From: Mucilaginibacter pedocola
GTDB taxonomy: Bacteria > Bacteroidota > Bacteroidia > Sphingobacteriales > Sphingobacteriaceae
Reading direction: 5' to 3'
Assembly (NCBI RefSeq): GCF_002013915.1
Contig: NZ_MBTF01000038.1
Location: forward strand, 186,001 to 250,000
DNA length: 64,000 nucleotides
In this document: piece by piece, positions 51,884 to 60,501 of the stretch
Position numbering within the stretch: the stretch's first letter is position 1
Layout of the letters: each line of letters begins with the position of its first letter
The notes under the pieces: generated by a model
Database searches by the model: none
Seen by the model: only the letters and a program-made list of their open reading frames with translations
Told to the model about the DNA's origin: nothing
Made by a program: the position numbers and the translations under genes

Positions 51884-52870
51884 TTAATTTGATGTTAGCT
51901 TGTTTTCAAATTTTACTACGTTGTTGCTTACGGGCTTAACCGTACGCAGATAGGCATATATTGCTTCAAGGTCTTTCTTCTCCATAGCACCATATTTCCA
52001 CCAGGGCATAATGGTTTGGAAATCGCCGGGTTTTACGGCTACAGGTTTAGCGGTACCATTGCCATATTGGGCAAAGCGGGCCACAAATTGCTCTTTGGTC
52101 CAGCTGCCTATACCGGTTTTTACATCTGGTGTAATATTGGCCGCACGCAATGTTGCGCCGGGCATCCCATATTCATTACCGCCGGCAAATTCAAAACCGG
52201 GCACGGGTTTACCTTTATCAGCTTTGGTATGGCAATCGGCACAAGCAGCACTTTGCACCAGGTATTGGCCGTATTTTAAAGTATCGGCTTGCGAAGGCAG
52301 TTTACCAAGGGTTGCTTTTTGCGGCATGGTATGTACCAAAATATTCAACGGGAAATCAAGCTTGCGTTCGGGTTGCTTTGTTTCGATAGGTTTAAGTGTA
52401 CGGATATAGGCTATGATGCTGTATATATCCTCCCTATCCATTTTGCCGTAGCTGGTGTAAGGCATTATAGGGAATATAGCCGAACCATCCTTTTTAACCC
52501 CTGCGGTAATGGCGCGGAAAAGCTCGCCGTCGGTCCAGCTTTTGAGGTGGAACGGGGTAATGTTGGGCACATAAACCGTACCGGGGAAGCCTGCCGCAGC
52601 ATCGAATTTATCGCCCCCTCCGCCAAGGATATTGGTATCTATAGGGCCGGCAAATTCGTTAAATTTACGGTTGCTGTGGCAATCCATACAAACGGTAACG
52701 TGGTTGGCCAGGTATTTACCGCGCTGAATGCGTTTGGGGGTTAATTCTACTTTTATGTTTTCGGGTTCGCCAACATTGGGCAGCGCGAGGGTTACATAAG
52801 ATATCGCTGATACAACGATCAATACGATAAAGATGACGATATACGCCATCCATTTTTTGAACTTTTTCAT
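51884..52870 (-). CDS. Membrane-anchored dihaem cytochrome c
   Basis: The product has 328 residues. One N-terminal membrane segment (about 10-30) anchors it, with the rest in the periplasm. Two haem-attachment motifs are seen: CMDCH (about 57-61) and CADCH (about 209-213), each followed by a Met-containing segment (PIMPYTSYGKMDREDIYSIIAYIRTLKP and IMPWWKYGAMEKKDLEAIYAYLRTVKP) that supplies the sixth ligand and closes a cytochrome c fold. The two halves are internal duplicates. It resembles the cytochrome c subunits of alcohol/gluconate-type dehydrogenases, though no dehydrogenase gene is adjacent. Confidence 0.88.
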   Translation of the reverse strand: MKKFKKWMAYIVIFIVLIVVSAISYVTLALPNVGEPENIKVELTPKRIQRGKYLANHVTVCMDCHSNRKFNEFAGPIDTNILGGGGDKFDAAAGFPGTVYVPNITPFHLKSWTDGELFRAITAGVKKDGSAIFPIMPYTSYGKMDREDIYSIIAYIRTLKPIETKQPERKLDFPLNILVHTMPQKATLGKLPSQADTLKYGQYLVQSAACADCHTKADKGKPVPGFEFAGGNEYGMPGATLRAANITPDVKTGIGSWTKEQFVARFAQYGNGTAKPVAVKPGDFQTIMPWWKYGAMEKKDLEAIYAYLRTVKPVSNNVVKFENKLTSN

Positions 52871-52974
52871 GATGAGGTTAAGAGTACTGTGTTATTAAAA
52901 CACTAAGGCGCTTTTAACCACATGAATGTTACAGCGTTGGGTAATTTTTCTTGAATTTATTCAGAAACGGTTCG

Positions 52975-53358
52975 CTATGGGGATCGCCTGCAATTATAAC
53001 TTGTTATGATAGCCAGTTTTCTCCCGTTCCTGATGAGGTAATAGGTAAGGCTATTAGGCTGCTTATTGATAGAATCGTTAACGCGAACCGTTTTCCACAA
53101 TAATGAATCTTCGAGATTGTGGAAGTAAAAAACATCGTTGAACCATTTACGTTCTATCTCGATAGTTCGGTACTGATGATTTGCCGAATCGATATATTTC
53201 TTTATCACTACTCCTTGTAGCGACAGATCCCTGGCTTCGGCCTCCAGCTGGCATTTATCGCTCATATAAAAGCTTCTGTATAAACTCTTGTAGTCTTTAA
53301 CAAGCAATATGGCCACCAACCCAATGGCGATATATTTTCTGGCTTTATAGGTATCCAT
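52975..53358 (-). CDS. Hypothetical protein with one N-terminal membrane segment
   Basis: The start is the ATG at 53358 (MDTYKARKYIAIGLVAILLVKD); 127 residues. One membrane segment (about 9-22) is followed by a soluble part with GVVIKKYIDSANHQYRTIEIERKW and an ending SLTYYLIRNGRKLAIITSYNC. The same kind of pattern (short beta-strands with a late RNG) is seen in many Bacteroidota small membrane-anchored proteins. I do not recognise the family. It lies between the cytochrome gene and the GIN-domain lipoprotein. Confidence 0.6.
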   Translation of the reverse strand: MDTYKARKYIAIGLVAILLVKDYKSLYRSFYMSDKCQLEAEARDLSLQGVVIKKYIDSANHQYRTIEIERKWFNDVFYFHNLEDSLLWKTVRVNDSINKQPNSLTYYLIRNGRKLAIITSYNCRRSP

Positions 53359-53424
53359 CCTCAAACAAAGAAAGTGGATGTTTTAACACACCCACTTCCA
53401 TTTAAATTTCTTATATGCTACAGA

Positions 53425-54153
53425 TCAGTTCACCTTAGTTAACGATGCCGCACCCGATTTAGAACTGCTTACGCGCGACGGGCTGCCACGGTATTCGGTT
53501 TCGGAGGCACCGCTGCTTTGTACGCTCAGGTCCTTCAGCACATTTATACGGCAATGGCTTGCGCCCGATGATTCTATCTGGTATTTACCAACCACAAAGT
53601 CGAACGCATAAATATCGCTGCTGCCGCTCAGTGCCAATCGGTGCGATGCTGCCTGCCCTTTCAGCTTTATCTCGCTGGCGCCACTGCATTCGGTGCGCAC
53701 ATCGGCTGCGGCAAGGTCAAGGTCTACATGGGTAGAACCCGAAAGGTCCATATTAAAATCGCCGGTGTTGATGCGGCCTATCGAGGCCACCTCTACCGCT
53801 CCCGAAGCACCCAACTGCTCCAGTTGTTTAAAGCCTATGTTCACCGTAATTTTTATATCGCTCTGCAGGTTGCGGGTGGTGTAAATGCGCAGTTCGTGCC
53901 CTTCTACCTCGGTTTTAATGTATTTCATGAGGTTATCATCGGCGGTAACGGTAACAACCGATGAGCTATCCTGCACCAAGGTAGCGTTAAGCCCGCCCGA
54001 GATATCTACCCTATCAAATTCAACAACGGTACGGCGCTCGGTAGCAGTTTTGCCTGAACCATGCACCCTTTTAAAACGGCGGCACGATGACGATAACAGG
54101 CTGGCCGACAACACGGCAACTAAAACGAATATTTGTAAGTATGATTTTTTCAT
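53425..54153 (-). CDS. GIN-domain (DUF2807) lipoprotein
   Basis: I chose the ATG at 54153; 242 residues with leader MKKSYLQIFVLVAVLSASLLSSSC (lipobox Cys24). The mature part is a head GIN domain (DUF2807): VVEFDRVDISGGLNATLVQ, EVEGHELRIYTT, then repeated turns of the form LxxSGSTxVxL and SGASEIKL and SSGASHCRI that make a right-handed beta-helix-like stack. These proteins are surface or periplasmic, and their function is not established; they may be adhesin-like. Two further GIN-type proteins follow at 54278 and 55367. Confidence 0.82.
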   Translation of the reverse strand: MKKSYLQIFVLVAVLSASLLSSSCRRFKRVHGSGKTATERRTVVEFDRVDISGGLNATLVQDSSSVVTVTADDNLMKYIKTEVEGHELRIYTTRNLQSDIKITVNIGFKQLEQLGASGAVEVASIGRINTGDFNMDLSGSTHVDLDLAAADVRTECSGASEIKLKGQAASHRLALSGSSDIYAFDFVVGKYQIESSGASHCRINVLKDLSVQSSGASETEYRGSPSRVSSSKSGAASLTKVN

Positions 54154-54213
54154 GTGAGGTTTTTGTTTTTTTGACAACAGATATTGCGCTTAAGTTACAC
54201 TTTAACCTAAAAT

Positions 54214-54240
54214 AAAAAAAGCCGCTGCTATGCAACGGCT
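54214..54240 (-). terminator. Rho-independent terminator after GIN protein 2
   Basis: The minus strand has AGCCGTTGC, loop ATA, GCAGCGGCT (one mismatch) followed by a run of T (54214-54220), 38 bases after the stop at 54278. Confidence 0.75.
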
Positions 54241-54277
54241 TGGTTTTTATGTGTATTTAAATTGTGAAAGGTGCTTA

Positions 54278-54877
54278 TTATAAACCTGCGATATCGCGTT
54301 TACCTACAGATGATACCTGGGTTTTGCTTTCGTTAACAGTGATGAAGTTATCGTTGATCACGCTGGCGGTATCGGCATATTTCAGGCTGTATTCGGTTAC
54401 GCCGCCGGTTAAAGTTGCTTTGGCGTTGTTGTTTACAGTTACACTGGCGCGGTAAGCTTCTATATTCAATTGAGCGGTAGCGCTATCGTGCAGGTCAACA
54501 TCAAACTCAATTTTTGATAAGCTACCGAATGATTTTACAGCGGCATTATCATAAGCACTGATGGCGCGAAGGTCGTTAGCGGTAACCCATACTACTAATT
54601 TTTCATCTTTGTATGATGATATGCGCAACACACCGTTCTGGCTTTGTACCAAAGCGCTTTCGGCATAGTACTGATTGTAAACTTTCACCTGGTCGGCGCT
54701 GCCATCGCTAACGTAAAGCTCCACGTTGCCGTGTACTTCTATCTTGTTTATCTGGCTGATGTTGGTTAAAACGGTGCTTACTTCTTTGCCATTATTTTCG
54801 GTTGCGGCATAAGTAAAATTGGTGGTTGCCAAGGCTGATGCTATTACAGCTACAATGGCTAAAAATTTTGTTTTCAT
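54278..54877 (-). CDS. GIN-like (DUF2807-type) secreted protein, tandem copy 1
   Basis: The product has 199 residues with signal peptide MKTKFLAIVAVIASALATTNFTYA. It contains INKIEVHGNVELYVSDGSADQVKVYNQYYAESALVQSQNGVLRISSY, then LRAISAYDNAAVKSFGSLSKIEFDVDLHDSATAQLNIEAY, the strand-turn stacking of GIN domains. It is a clear paralogue of 55367-55972 (same block order, most residues alike over the first 130). The upstream region is also partly duplicated (GAAACGTTACAG ... GTGTCGGTGAA). Export to the periplasm or beyond is likely; function not known. Confidence 0.75.
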   Translation of the reverse strand: MKTKFLAIVAVIASALATTNFTYAATENNGKEVSTVLTNISQINKIEVHGNVELYVSDGSADQVKVYNQYYAESALVQSQNGVLRISSYKDEKLVVWVTANDLRAISAYDNAAVKSFGSLSKIEFDVDLHDSATAQLNIEAYRASVTVNNNAKATLTGGVTEYSLKYADTASVINDNFITVNESKTQVSSVGKRDIAGL

Positions 54878-55095
54878 TTTATTTAATATTTTGATTGTGA
54901 GAACCTTATGTTGTTTAGTAACTTAATACATAGATAAGACGAAGCCAACGCAGAAACGTTACAGGCAAATAGTGTATTTTAGACACAGTGCCGGTTTATA
55001 TCGGTGAAAGTTGGGATAGTGTCGGTGAAAATTCAAATGTGCAGATGGAGGAGCGCTAAGCACCACTATTGCATGTCCTGAGATCATAAAAAATT

Positions 55096-55231
55096 GTCAT
55101 TCCGAGGGAAGCGAAGCGACGAGGAATCTTGTTCAATAAAGCATAAACGCTTTGCACGTGGACTTTACAGAATGAACAAGTTCCCTCCTCGCCCCTGCGC
55201 ACCTTCCCACCATCGCTCGTTCGGGATGACA
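55096..55231. repeat. Interspersed repeat beginning GTCATTCCGAGG
   Basis: Ends GTCATTCCGA and TCGGGATGAC are near inverted copies; GACGAGGAATCTTGTTC and GAACAAGTTCCCTCCTCG form an inner inverted pair. It fills much of the 489-base gap 54878-55366, which holds no gene I can support; the remnant CAGCGCTCGTTCAGGAAGAC follows at 55268. Confidence 0.65.
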
Positions 55232-55297
55232 TGGTGGTGGTAGCTCCTCGCCCAACACTTACGCCCAACAGCGCTCGTTCAGGAAGACATGGGGCAC

Positions 55298-55326
55298 AAA
55301 AAAAAGCCACCGTTTACACGATGGCT
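55298..55326 (-). terminator. Rho-independent terminator after GIN protein 3
   Basis: The minus strand has AGCCATCG, loop TGTAAA, CGGTGGCT then eight T. It lies 40 bases after the stop at 55367. Confidence 0.85.
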
Positions 55327-55366
55327 CTCTGTTGGAATATATGTTGAACTTTTGCAAAAGTAGTGC

Positions 55367-55972
55367 TTACAATACGGCTACATCTGTTTTTGCTACCGCG
55401 AATTTGTTGGTAACGTTATCGGTTTTGTTTGTGGCTACCACGCTGCTGCTGTTGATGGTAGCGCTTTGGTCGCGGGTTACGCTGTACTCGGTTACGGTAC
55501 CTGCTACGTCGGCTTTGGCACGGTCGTTTACGGTGATGCTGGCTTTGTAGGCATCTAAGTCAAGCTTTGCTGATGCGTTGTTGTACAAGGCAACGTTCAG
55601 GTCAATTTTTGACAGGTTGCCGAATGATTTAACTTGTGCATTATCGTAAGCAGCAATGTTGCGCAGGTCGGCAGCGGTTACCCAAACTACCAGCGGTTTG
55701 TTGGTGTATGATGCAATGCGCAATACACCGTTTTCATTTTGCACCATGGCGCTTTCGGCATAGTAACGGTTGTAAACTTTTACCTGGTCGGCGCTGCCAT
55801 CGCTTACGAATAACTCCACGTTACCGCGGACTTCGATCTTGTTTATCTGGCTTACGTTGCTTAAAACGGTGGCTACTTCTTCGTTGTTATTTTGTGTTTT
55901 AGCAGAGGCTGCGGTTACGGTACCTAAGGCTAAAGTGAATATGGTGGCAATGGTTAATATTTGAGTTTTCAT
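55367..55972 (-). CDS. GIN-like (DUF2807-type) secreted protein, tandem copy 2
   Basis: The ATG at 55972 (MKTQILTIATIFTLALGTVTAASA) gives a normal signal peptide, so I chose it over the frame's upstream start at 56032; 201 residues. Blocks: INKIEVRGNVELFVSDGSADQVKVYNRYYAESAMVQNENGVLRIASY, LRNIAAYDNAQVKSFGNLSKIDLNVALYNNASAKLDLDAY, then a variable C-terminus. It is the tandem paralogue of 54278-54877. Each copy has its own terminator and its own similar leader region, so they are separate transcription units. Confidence 0.75.
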   Translation of the reverse strand: MKTQILTIATIFTLALGTVTAASAKTQNNNEEVATVLSNVSQINKIEVRGNVELFVSDGSADQVKVYNRYYAESAMVQNENGVLRIASYTNKPLVVWVTAADLRNIAAYDNAQVKSFGNLSKIDLNVALYNNASAKLDLDAYKASITVNDRAKADVAGTVTEYSVTRDQSATINSSSVVATNKTDNVTNKFAVAKTDVAVL

Positions 55973-56292
55973 GGTTATAATATTTTGATAGTGAGTGTTA
56001 TTATTAATTTCTTTCGTTTTTAAATACATCAATATGACGAGTGGCAGCAGGAAACGTTACAGCAGTTTTCGGTGTATTAGACGTACGGCAGGAATGTGTC
56101 GGTGAACGGCGAAAATGCGTCGGCGAAAAAGATGCGGATGTGCAGATGAAAGGGATAGGCTGGCGCACGCGTGCCGCGTGTGCTTTTAATAAACAGGATG
56201 GTATTATTTGATTTTTACAAATACCCGATTGATTGTTACAAACTACATGGCACGTTATATGCCCACCTTTGTATCAACAAAATAATACTACA

Positions 56293-57057
56293 ATGGAAAA
56301 GCAAAGCAAAATAGCATTAGTAACAGGCGGCAGCCGCGGGTTGGGTAAGGATATGGCCCTGCGCATAGCCGAAAAAGGGCTCGACGTAATACTAACCTAC
56401 AACAGCAAAGCCGAGGAGGCACAAGCCGTAGTTACCGAAATAGAAAACGCCGGCCAAAAGGCTGCTGCCCTGCAATTAGATACCGGCAACATCAAAAGTT
56501 TCGATGGCTTTATTGAACAGCTGAAGCAAGTTTTAAAAGATAAATTCGGCACCGAAAAATTCGATTTCCTGCTCAACAATGCGGGCTTTGGCCGCAACAA
56601 CCCCATTGCCGATTTTACAGAGGAAGCCTTTGATGAGTTGCTGAACGTACATTTTAAGGGTGTTTACTTCCTTACTCAAAAATCTCTTGGGCTACTTAAT
56701 GATGGCGGCGGCATCGTTAATATATCATCGGGGCTTACCCGCTTTAGCGTGCCCGGTTCTTCTGCATACGCCTCCATGAAGGGTGCTGTGGAGGTGTTTA
56801 CCCGTTACCTGGCCAAAGAGCTTGGTCCACGCGGTATCAGGGCCAATATTATCGCACCCGGCGCTATAGCTACCGATTTTAACGATGCCCATATCCGCAA
56901 AAGCGAAGAACTCACCAAAATGGTAAGCAGCATTACCGCCCTTGGCCGTGTAGGCCTTGCCGAAGATATTGGCGGCGTGGCAGCTTTCCTTTGCAGCGAA
57001 GATGCCCGCTGGGTAAACGCCCAACGCATCGAGGTTTCGGGCGGTATGATGGTATAA
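56293..57057 (+). CDS. SDR-family oxidoreductase
   Basis: The ATG at 56293 (MEKQSKIALVTGG) gives 254 residues; the frame extends upstream to 56233 but without family sequence. Classical short-chain dehydrogenase marks: TGGSRGLG (cofactor loop), NNAGFG, ISSG with the catalytic Ser, and YASMKG with Tyr and Lys. The Gly-rich loop with Ser-Arg after TGG suggests NADP(H) use. The C-terminus RWVNAQRIEVSGGMMV is typical. Substrate is not known. An AraC-type regulator gene follows 68 bases downstream on the same strand; in many Bacteroidota such pairs are linked in control. The 320-base gap before it (55973-56292) shows no other gene. Confidence 0.9.
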   Translation: MEKQSKIALVTGGSRGLGKDMALRIAEKGLDVILTYNSKAEEAQAVVTEIENAGQKAAALQLDTGNIKSFDGFIEQLKQVLKDKFGTEKFDFLLNNAGFGRNNPIADFTEEAFDELLNVHFKGVYFLTQKSLGLLNDGGGIVNISSGLTRFSVPGSSAYASMKGAVEVFTRYLAKELGPRGIRANIIAPGAIATDFNDAHIRKSEELTKMVSSITALGRVGLAEDIGGVAAFLCSEDARWVNAQRIEVSGGMMV

Positions 57058-57068
57058 ACCTGCCCTGT

Positions 57069-57101
57069 AGATTTGACAACTTTTAAAAAGTTGTCAAATC
57101 T
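57069..57101. terminator. 33-base perfect palindrome between SDR and AraC genes
   Basis: The arms AGATTTGACAACTTTT and AAAAGTTGTCAAATCT enclose a single A. It starts 12 bases after the SDR stop and 25 bases before the AraC ATG. It may be a terminator or an operator; no long T-run follows. Confidence 0.6.
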
Positions 57102-57125
57102 TTAATGTAATATTGATTAGGCATC

Positions 57126-58034
57126 ATGATAACCACCACCACTCTCGAAGATTTTTACCGGCGCAATGCCGCCATATTCCCAGCGGGCATCAGCAAGGAC
57201 CTTGGGCATTTTAATATCTTCGAAACGGAAAAACTATTCGATAAGGCGACCGGTGGGCGCACCATGCCCTACAACCGCCGCGCTTACTATAAAATAAGCT
57301 GGATACGCGGACAAAGCACTGCTGAATACGCCGATAAAATAATAGATACCGGCGAAAATGCCCTGCTATTCGCCACGCCAAAAATCCCCTACCGTTGGTT
57401 GCCTGCTGATGATAACCAAACGGGTATGTTCTGCATTTTTACGCCGGACTTTTTTATGCCGGGTAAATCGGGCATTCAGTTGGATGAGTTACCTATCTTC
57501 CAACCCGGGCAGGTACCTGTATTTCAACTGAACCAAGAGGAAGTAAAGGAAGTAGAATACATCTTTAAGAAGATGCACAAAGAGATAGGCACCGACTACC
57601 GCTACAAGTACGACCTGCTGCGTACGCTGGTATTGGAGCTGATTCACTACGGACAAAAGCTGCAACCCATGGCGGCGCTCAGTACCACGCAAAATGCCTC
57701 GGAACGTATCACCCACATGTTCATCGAATTGCTCGAGCGGCAGTTCCCGCTGGAAGCGCCGGGGCAAAAACTTGGCCTGCGCACCGCCAAAGACTACGCC
57801 GACCGCCTTGCCGTACACGTAAACCACCTGAACAAGGTACTAAAAGAAGCCACCGGCCGCACTACAACCGATATCATAGGCAACCGCATCATACAGGAAG
57901 CTAAAATACTCCTTAAACAAACCCATTGGACGGTAAGCGAAATTGCGTATGCACTGGGGTATGATGATCTGGCGCATTTTTCAAAATATTTTAAAAAGCA
58001 AACGGCGTTGACGCCTGTGGCGTTTAGGGCGTAA
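57126..58034 (+). CDS. AraC-family transcriptional regulator
   Basis: The product has 302 residues. The N-terminal 190 residues are a cupin-like sensing domain (PYNRRAYYKISWIRGQS, LPIFQPGQVPVFQLNQEEVKEVEYIFKKMHKEI). Residues about 200-300 are the two-helix-turn-helix AraC DNA-binding domain (ADRLAVHVNHLNKVLKEATG, then VSEIAYALGYDDLAHFSKYFKKQTALTPVAFR). It probably controls the SDR gene just upstream; this is inferred from position. Its stop is only 7 bases from the stop of the convergent recQ gene. Confidence 0.92.
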   Translation: MITTTTLEDFYRRNAAIFPAGISKDLGHFNIFETEKLFDKATGGRTMPYNRRAYYKISWIRGQSTAEYADKIIDTGENALLFATPKIPYRWLPADDNQTGMFCIFTPDFFMPGKSGIQLDELPIFQPGQVPVFQLNQEEVKEVEYIFKKMHKEIGTDYRYKYDLLRTLVLELIHYGQKLQPMAALSTTQNASERITHMFIELLERQFPLEAPGQKLGLRTAKDYADRLAVHVNHLNKVLKEATGRTTTDIIGNRIIQEAKILLKQTHWTVSEIAYALGYDDLAHFSKYFKKQTALTPVAFRA

Positions 58035-58041
58035 AGGGCAT

Positions 58042-59937
58042 CTACAAATAATACCTCTCCCCATCCGTTTTTATCTTCCCTGCATCCAATAATAAGCGGA
58101 TGGTTTCTATCTTTTCCTTCTCATTGCCGGGTTTTATGGCAGTGATGAGCTCTGTGATGGTGTAGTTATCTGTGCTTAGCAATTGTACGATCTCGTTGGT
58201 GATATTCTCGAATATCTCCGATGCGTTTTTTCGGCGTTTTTCGGCAAGGCACACGTCGCAGCTGCCGCATTTGGGGGCGTTTTGCTCGTCGAAGTAGGCT
58301 AACAGCATTTGGCTGCGGCAGCGCTTGTGTTCGGCATAAGCAAATACCGCTTCCATTTTTTGGCGGTAGGTGGCTTTGCGATTGTCAATATCCGCCTTAT
58401 CTATGTAAATGTTATTATTCTGCTGGCGCGGGCGGGTCCAGGTTATTTGGGGTTTATCGGTTTGGGGCAGGTAGCTTAGCAAACCGAACGACTGTAGTTG
58501 TGTGAGCCCTTCTATCACCTGCTGCACGCTCATGGCTGTACGGCGGGCGAGATCGAACTCGCGCAGGCGCACATAATTATCAAACGCGCCGCCGTAGCTA
58601 CGCAACAGCGTTTTCACAAATGGTTCCCAGCCTGGGTTTTGTATCTGGAAGTTATATAATTCCTCATTCAATACCTCGAACCGGAAACGAGAAGGTAAAT
58701 ACACGCTCTCGCTAAAAGCCACGTATTCGTTCTGCTCCAAAAACTTGAGGGAGTTAAGCGTTTTTATGGGGTCGAGTTTGTATTGGGCGCAAAACTCTGC
58801 CAGGTCTATATCGAAACTGGCACCTTCGCCGGTATCATAAGCCACGCGGCAGTAATTGCCCAGTTGGTGGTAAACTACCTTTATTTCGTCTACCGAAGGA
58901 AAGTTCTGCACAAACATTTTTTCGCGGCGGGCGCGGTCTATCTGGTCGTAAAGTAAAACCGCGTAAGCTTTCTGCTCGTCGCGGCCTCCCCTGCCCGCCT
59001 CCTGGTAATAGGCTTCCAGGCTGTCGGGAATTTCGAGGTGGGCAACAAAGCGCACGTCGGGTTTGTCTATCCCCATCCCGAAGGCATTGGTAGCTACGAT
59101 AATGCGCGTACGGTTATTTTTCCAGGCTTCCTGCTTTTCGGCACGCTCATCTGCACTTAAACCGGCATGGTAAAAATCGGCACGGATGTTATTTTGGTTC
59201 AGAAACTTGGCCACATCCATAGTGCCTTTGCGGCTGCGGGTGTAAATAATACCGCTGCCTTTTATGCCCGTAGCAATATCCATCAGGCTGCGGCTTTTAT
59301 TTTCGGTATGGCGCACTACGTAACTAAGGTTTTTACGGGCGAAGCTTTGCTGAAATGTGAGGCTGCCGGGCTTGAACTGGAGCTTCTCTTTGATATCCTC
59401 TCGCACATCTGCGGTTGCTGTTGCCGTTAGGCCCAGCACAGGCACTTTTGGGTGCAGTTCACGCAGATCGGCAATGTGCAGGTATGGCGGGCGGAAATCG
59501 TACCCCCATTGCGATATACAATGCGCCTCATCAACCGCGAACAAGTTTACGTTCATGTACTTGATGCGCTCCTGCACCAGTTCGCTCAGGAGGCGTTCGG
59601 GCGATAGGTACAGGAATTTGGTATAGCCGTAGATACAATTATCCAGCGCAATATCCACCTCGCGGCGGCTCATGCCCGATACTATTGAAATAGCATCTAT
59701 CCCCTTTGCCCGCAGGTTTTCCACCTGGTCTTTCATTAAGGCGATCAGCGGCGAAACCACAATGCAAATACCGTCCCGAGCCATGGCCGGCACCTGGAAA
59801 CACACCGACTTGCCCCCACCCGTGGGCAGCAGCGCCAGGGTATCGTTCCCGGTTAATACCGATGCGATGATCTCCTCCTGCATCGGCCGGAAATTATCAT
59901 GCCCCCAGTATTGTTTAAGCAGTTCGCGTGTGGTCAT
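58042..59937 (-). CDS. recQ: ATP-dependent DNA helicase RecQ
   Basis: The product has 631 residues. Superfamily 2 helicase motifs: Q-motif FRPMQEEII, Walker A LLPTGGGKS, motif II VDEAHCISQWG, motif III LTATAT, and motif VI YYQEAGRGGRDEQ. The RecQ zinc region (about 570-590) has CRSQMLLAYF and CGSCDVC, followed by a winged-helix part. No HRDC domain is visible; the C-terminus ends with a short winged-helix-like module (ITELITAIKPGNEKEKIETIRLLLDAGKI). RecQ unwinds DNA in recombination and repair. Confidence 0.95.
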   Translation of the reverse strand: MTTRELLKQYWGHDNFRPMQEEIIASVLTGNDTLALLPTGGGKSVCFQVPAMARDGICIVVSPLIALMKDQVENLRAKGIDAISIVSGMSRREVDIALDNCIYGYTKFLYLSPERLLSELVQERIKYMNVNLFAVDEAHCISQWGYDFRPPYLHIADLRELHPKVPVLGLTATATADVREDIKEKLQFKPGSLTFQQSFARKNLSYVVRHTENKSRSLMDIATGIKGSGIIYTRSRKGTMDVAKFLNQNNIRADFYHAGLSADERAEKQEAWKNNRTRIIVATNAFGMGIDKPDVRFVAHLEIPDSLEAYYQEAGRGGRDEQKAYAVLLYDQIDRARREKMFVQNFPSVDEIKVVYHQLGNYCRVAYDTGEGASFDIDLAEFCAQYKLDPIKTLNSLKFLEQNEYVAFSESVYLPSRFRFEVLNEELYNFQIQNPGWEPFVKTLLRSYGGAFDNYVRLREFDLARRTAMSVQQVIEGLTQLQSFGLLSYLPQTDKPQITWTRPRQQNNNIYIDKADIDNRKATYRQKMEAVFAYAEHKRCRSQMLLAYFDEQNAPKCGSCDVCLAEKRRKNASEIFENITNEIVQLLSTDNYTITELITAIKPGNEKEKIETIRLLLDAGKIKTDGERYYL

Positions 59938-59957
59938 TAGTTATTTTGAGAGGTGGA

Positions 59958-60401
59958 TTACCTGTATTTGATAATGTAAAGGTGATCGGGTTCTTTTGGC
60001 GATCTATAGTATATCTCGTTTGTAAGTTTGTTCATTGACACCACCTCGAAAGATGAATTATTAATTTTTAACCGCTTATTATCGATCAGCCATGCCGATA
60101 TGTTCCTAATGTAGCCATGATTGAAAAAACCTTTCATTTTGTACATTTCAGAGCGTGTCCAATGCAAATAATCAATGTCGTGGTTTTCAATAAGGCTATC
60201 TATTTCGCCTTTTGAATCATAATATTCTCTTGACCAAAGCAAATATTTATCTCCTCTTATTTTTATAATGATGTCCGCATCTTTAAGGGCAAAGACCGGA
60301 TGTAATTTCCAAACATTCGCTTTACTAATTACGGTTAGCTGTTTTTCGCCGGCGGGCAAAAAAAACATAAGTATCAAAGTAAATATTAGAGACATCTTCA
60401 T
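59958..60401 (-). CDS. Hypothetical secreted protein
   Basis: The product has 147 residues with a hydrophobic leader MKMSLIFTLILMFFLPAGE, so it is probably exported. The rest (VFALKDADIIIKIRGDKYLLWSREYYDS, MYKMKGFFNHGYIRNISAWLIDN) gives no family that I recognise. It lies 20 bases before recQ in the same orientation, after the terminator of citrate synthase. Confidence 0.55.
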   Translation of the reverse strand: MKMSLIFTLILMFFLPAGEKQLTVISKANVWKLHPVFALKDADIIIKIRGDKYLLWSREYYDSKGEIDSLIENHDIDYLHWTRSEMYKMKGFFNHGYIRNISAWLIDNKRLKINNSSFEVVSMNKLTNEIYYRSPKEPDHLYIIKYR

Positions 60402-60411
60402 CAGGTGTTAT

Positions 60412-60439
60412 AAAAAAAGCCCGGCAAATGGCGGGCTTT
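60412..60439 (-). terminator. Rho-independent terminator after citrate synthase
   Basis: The minus strand has AAAGCCCG, 8-base loop, CGGGCTTT followed by more T. It lies beyond the family A palindrome at 60460-60490, 63 bases after the gltA stop. Confidence 0.8.
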
Positions 60440-60459
60440 GAATGTTGTTTGGATGCGAT

Positions 60460-60490
60460 CATAGCGATGGGTTTGAAACCCATCGCTATG
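60460..60490. repeat. Interspersed palindrome, family A, copy 4
   Basis: CATAGCGATGGGTTT-G-AAACCCATCGCTATG, 15-base perfect arms around one base, 12 bases after the gltA stop. The core is identical to the core of copy 3 at 30591-30635, nearly 30 kb away. Confidence 0.9.
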
Positions 60491-60501
60491 CGCAAATGCA
60501 A

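Noticed and set aside
55056..55310. 84-codon open frame on the minus strand
   Set aside because: It consists of the GTCATTCCGAGG-type repeat and its remnant, with no leader or family pattern.
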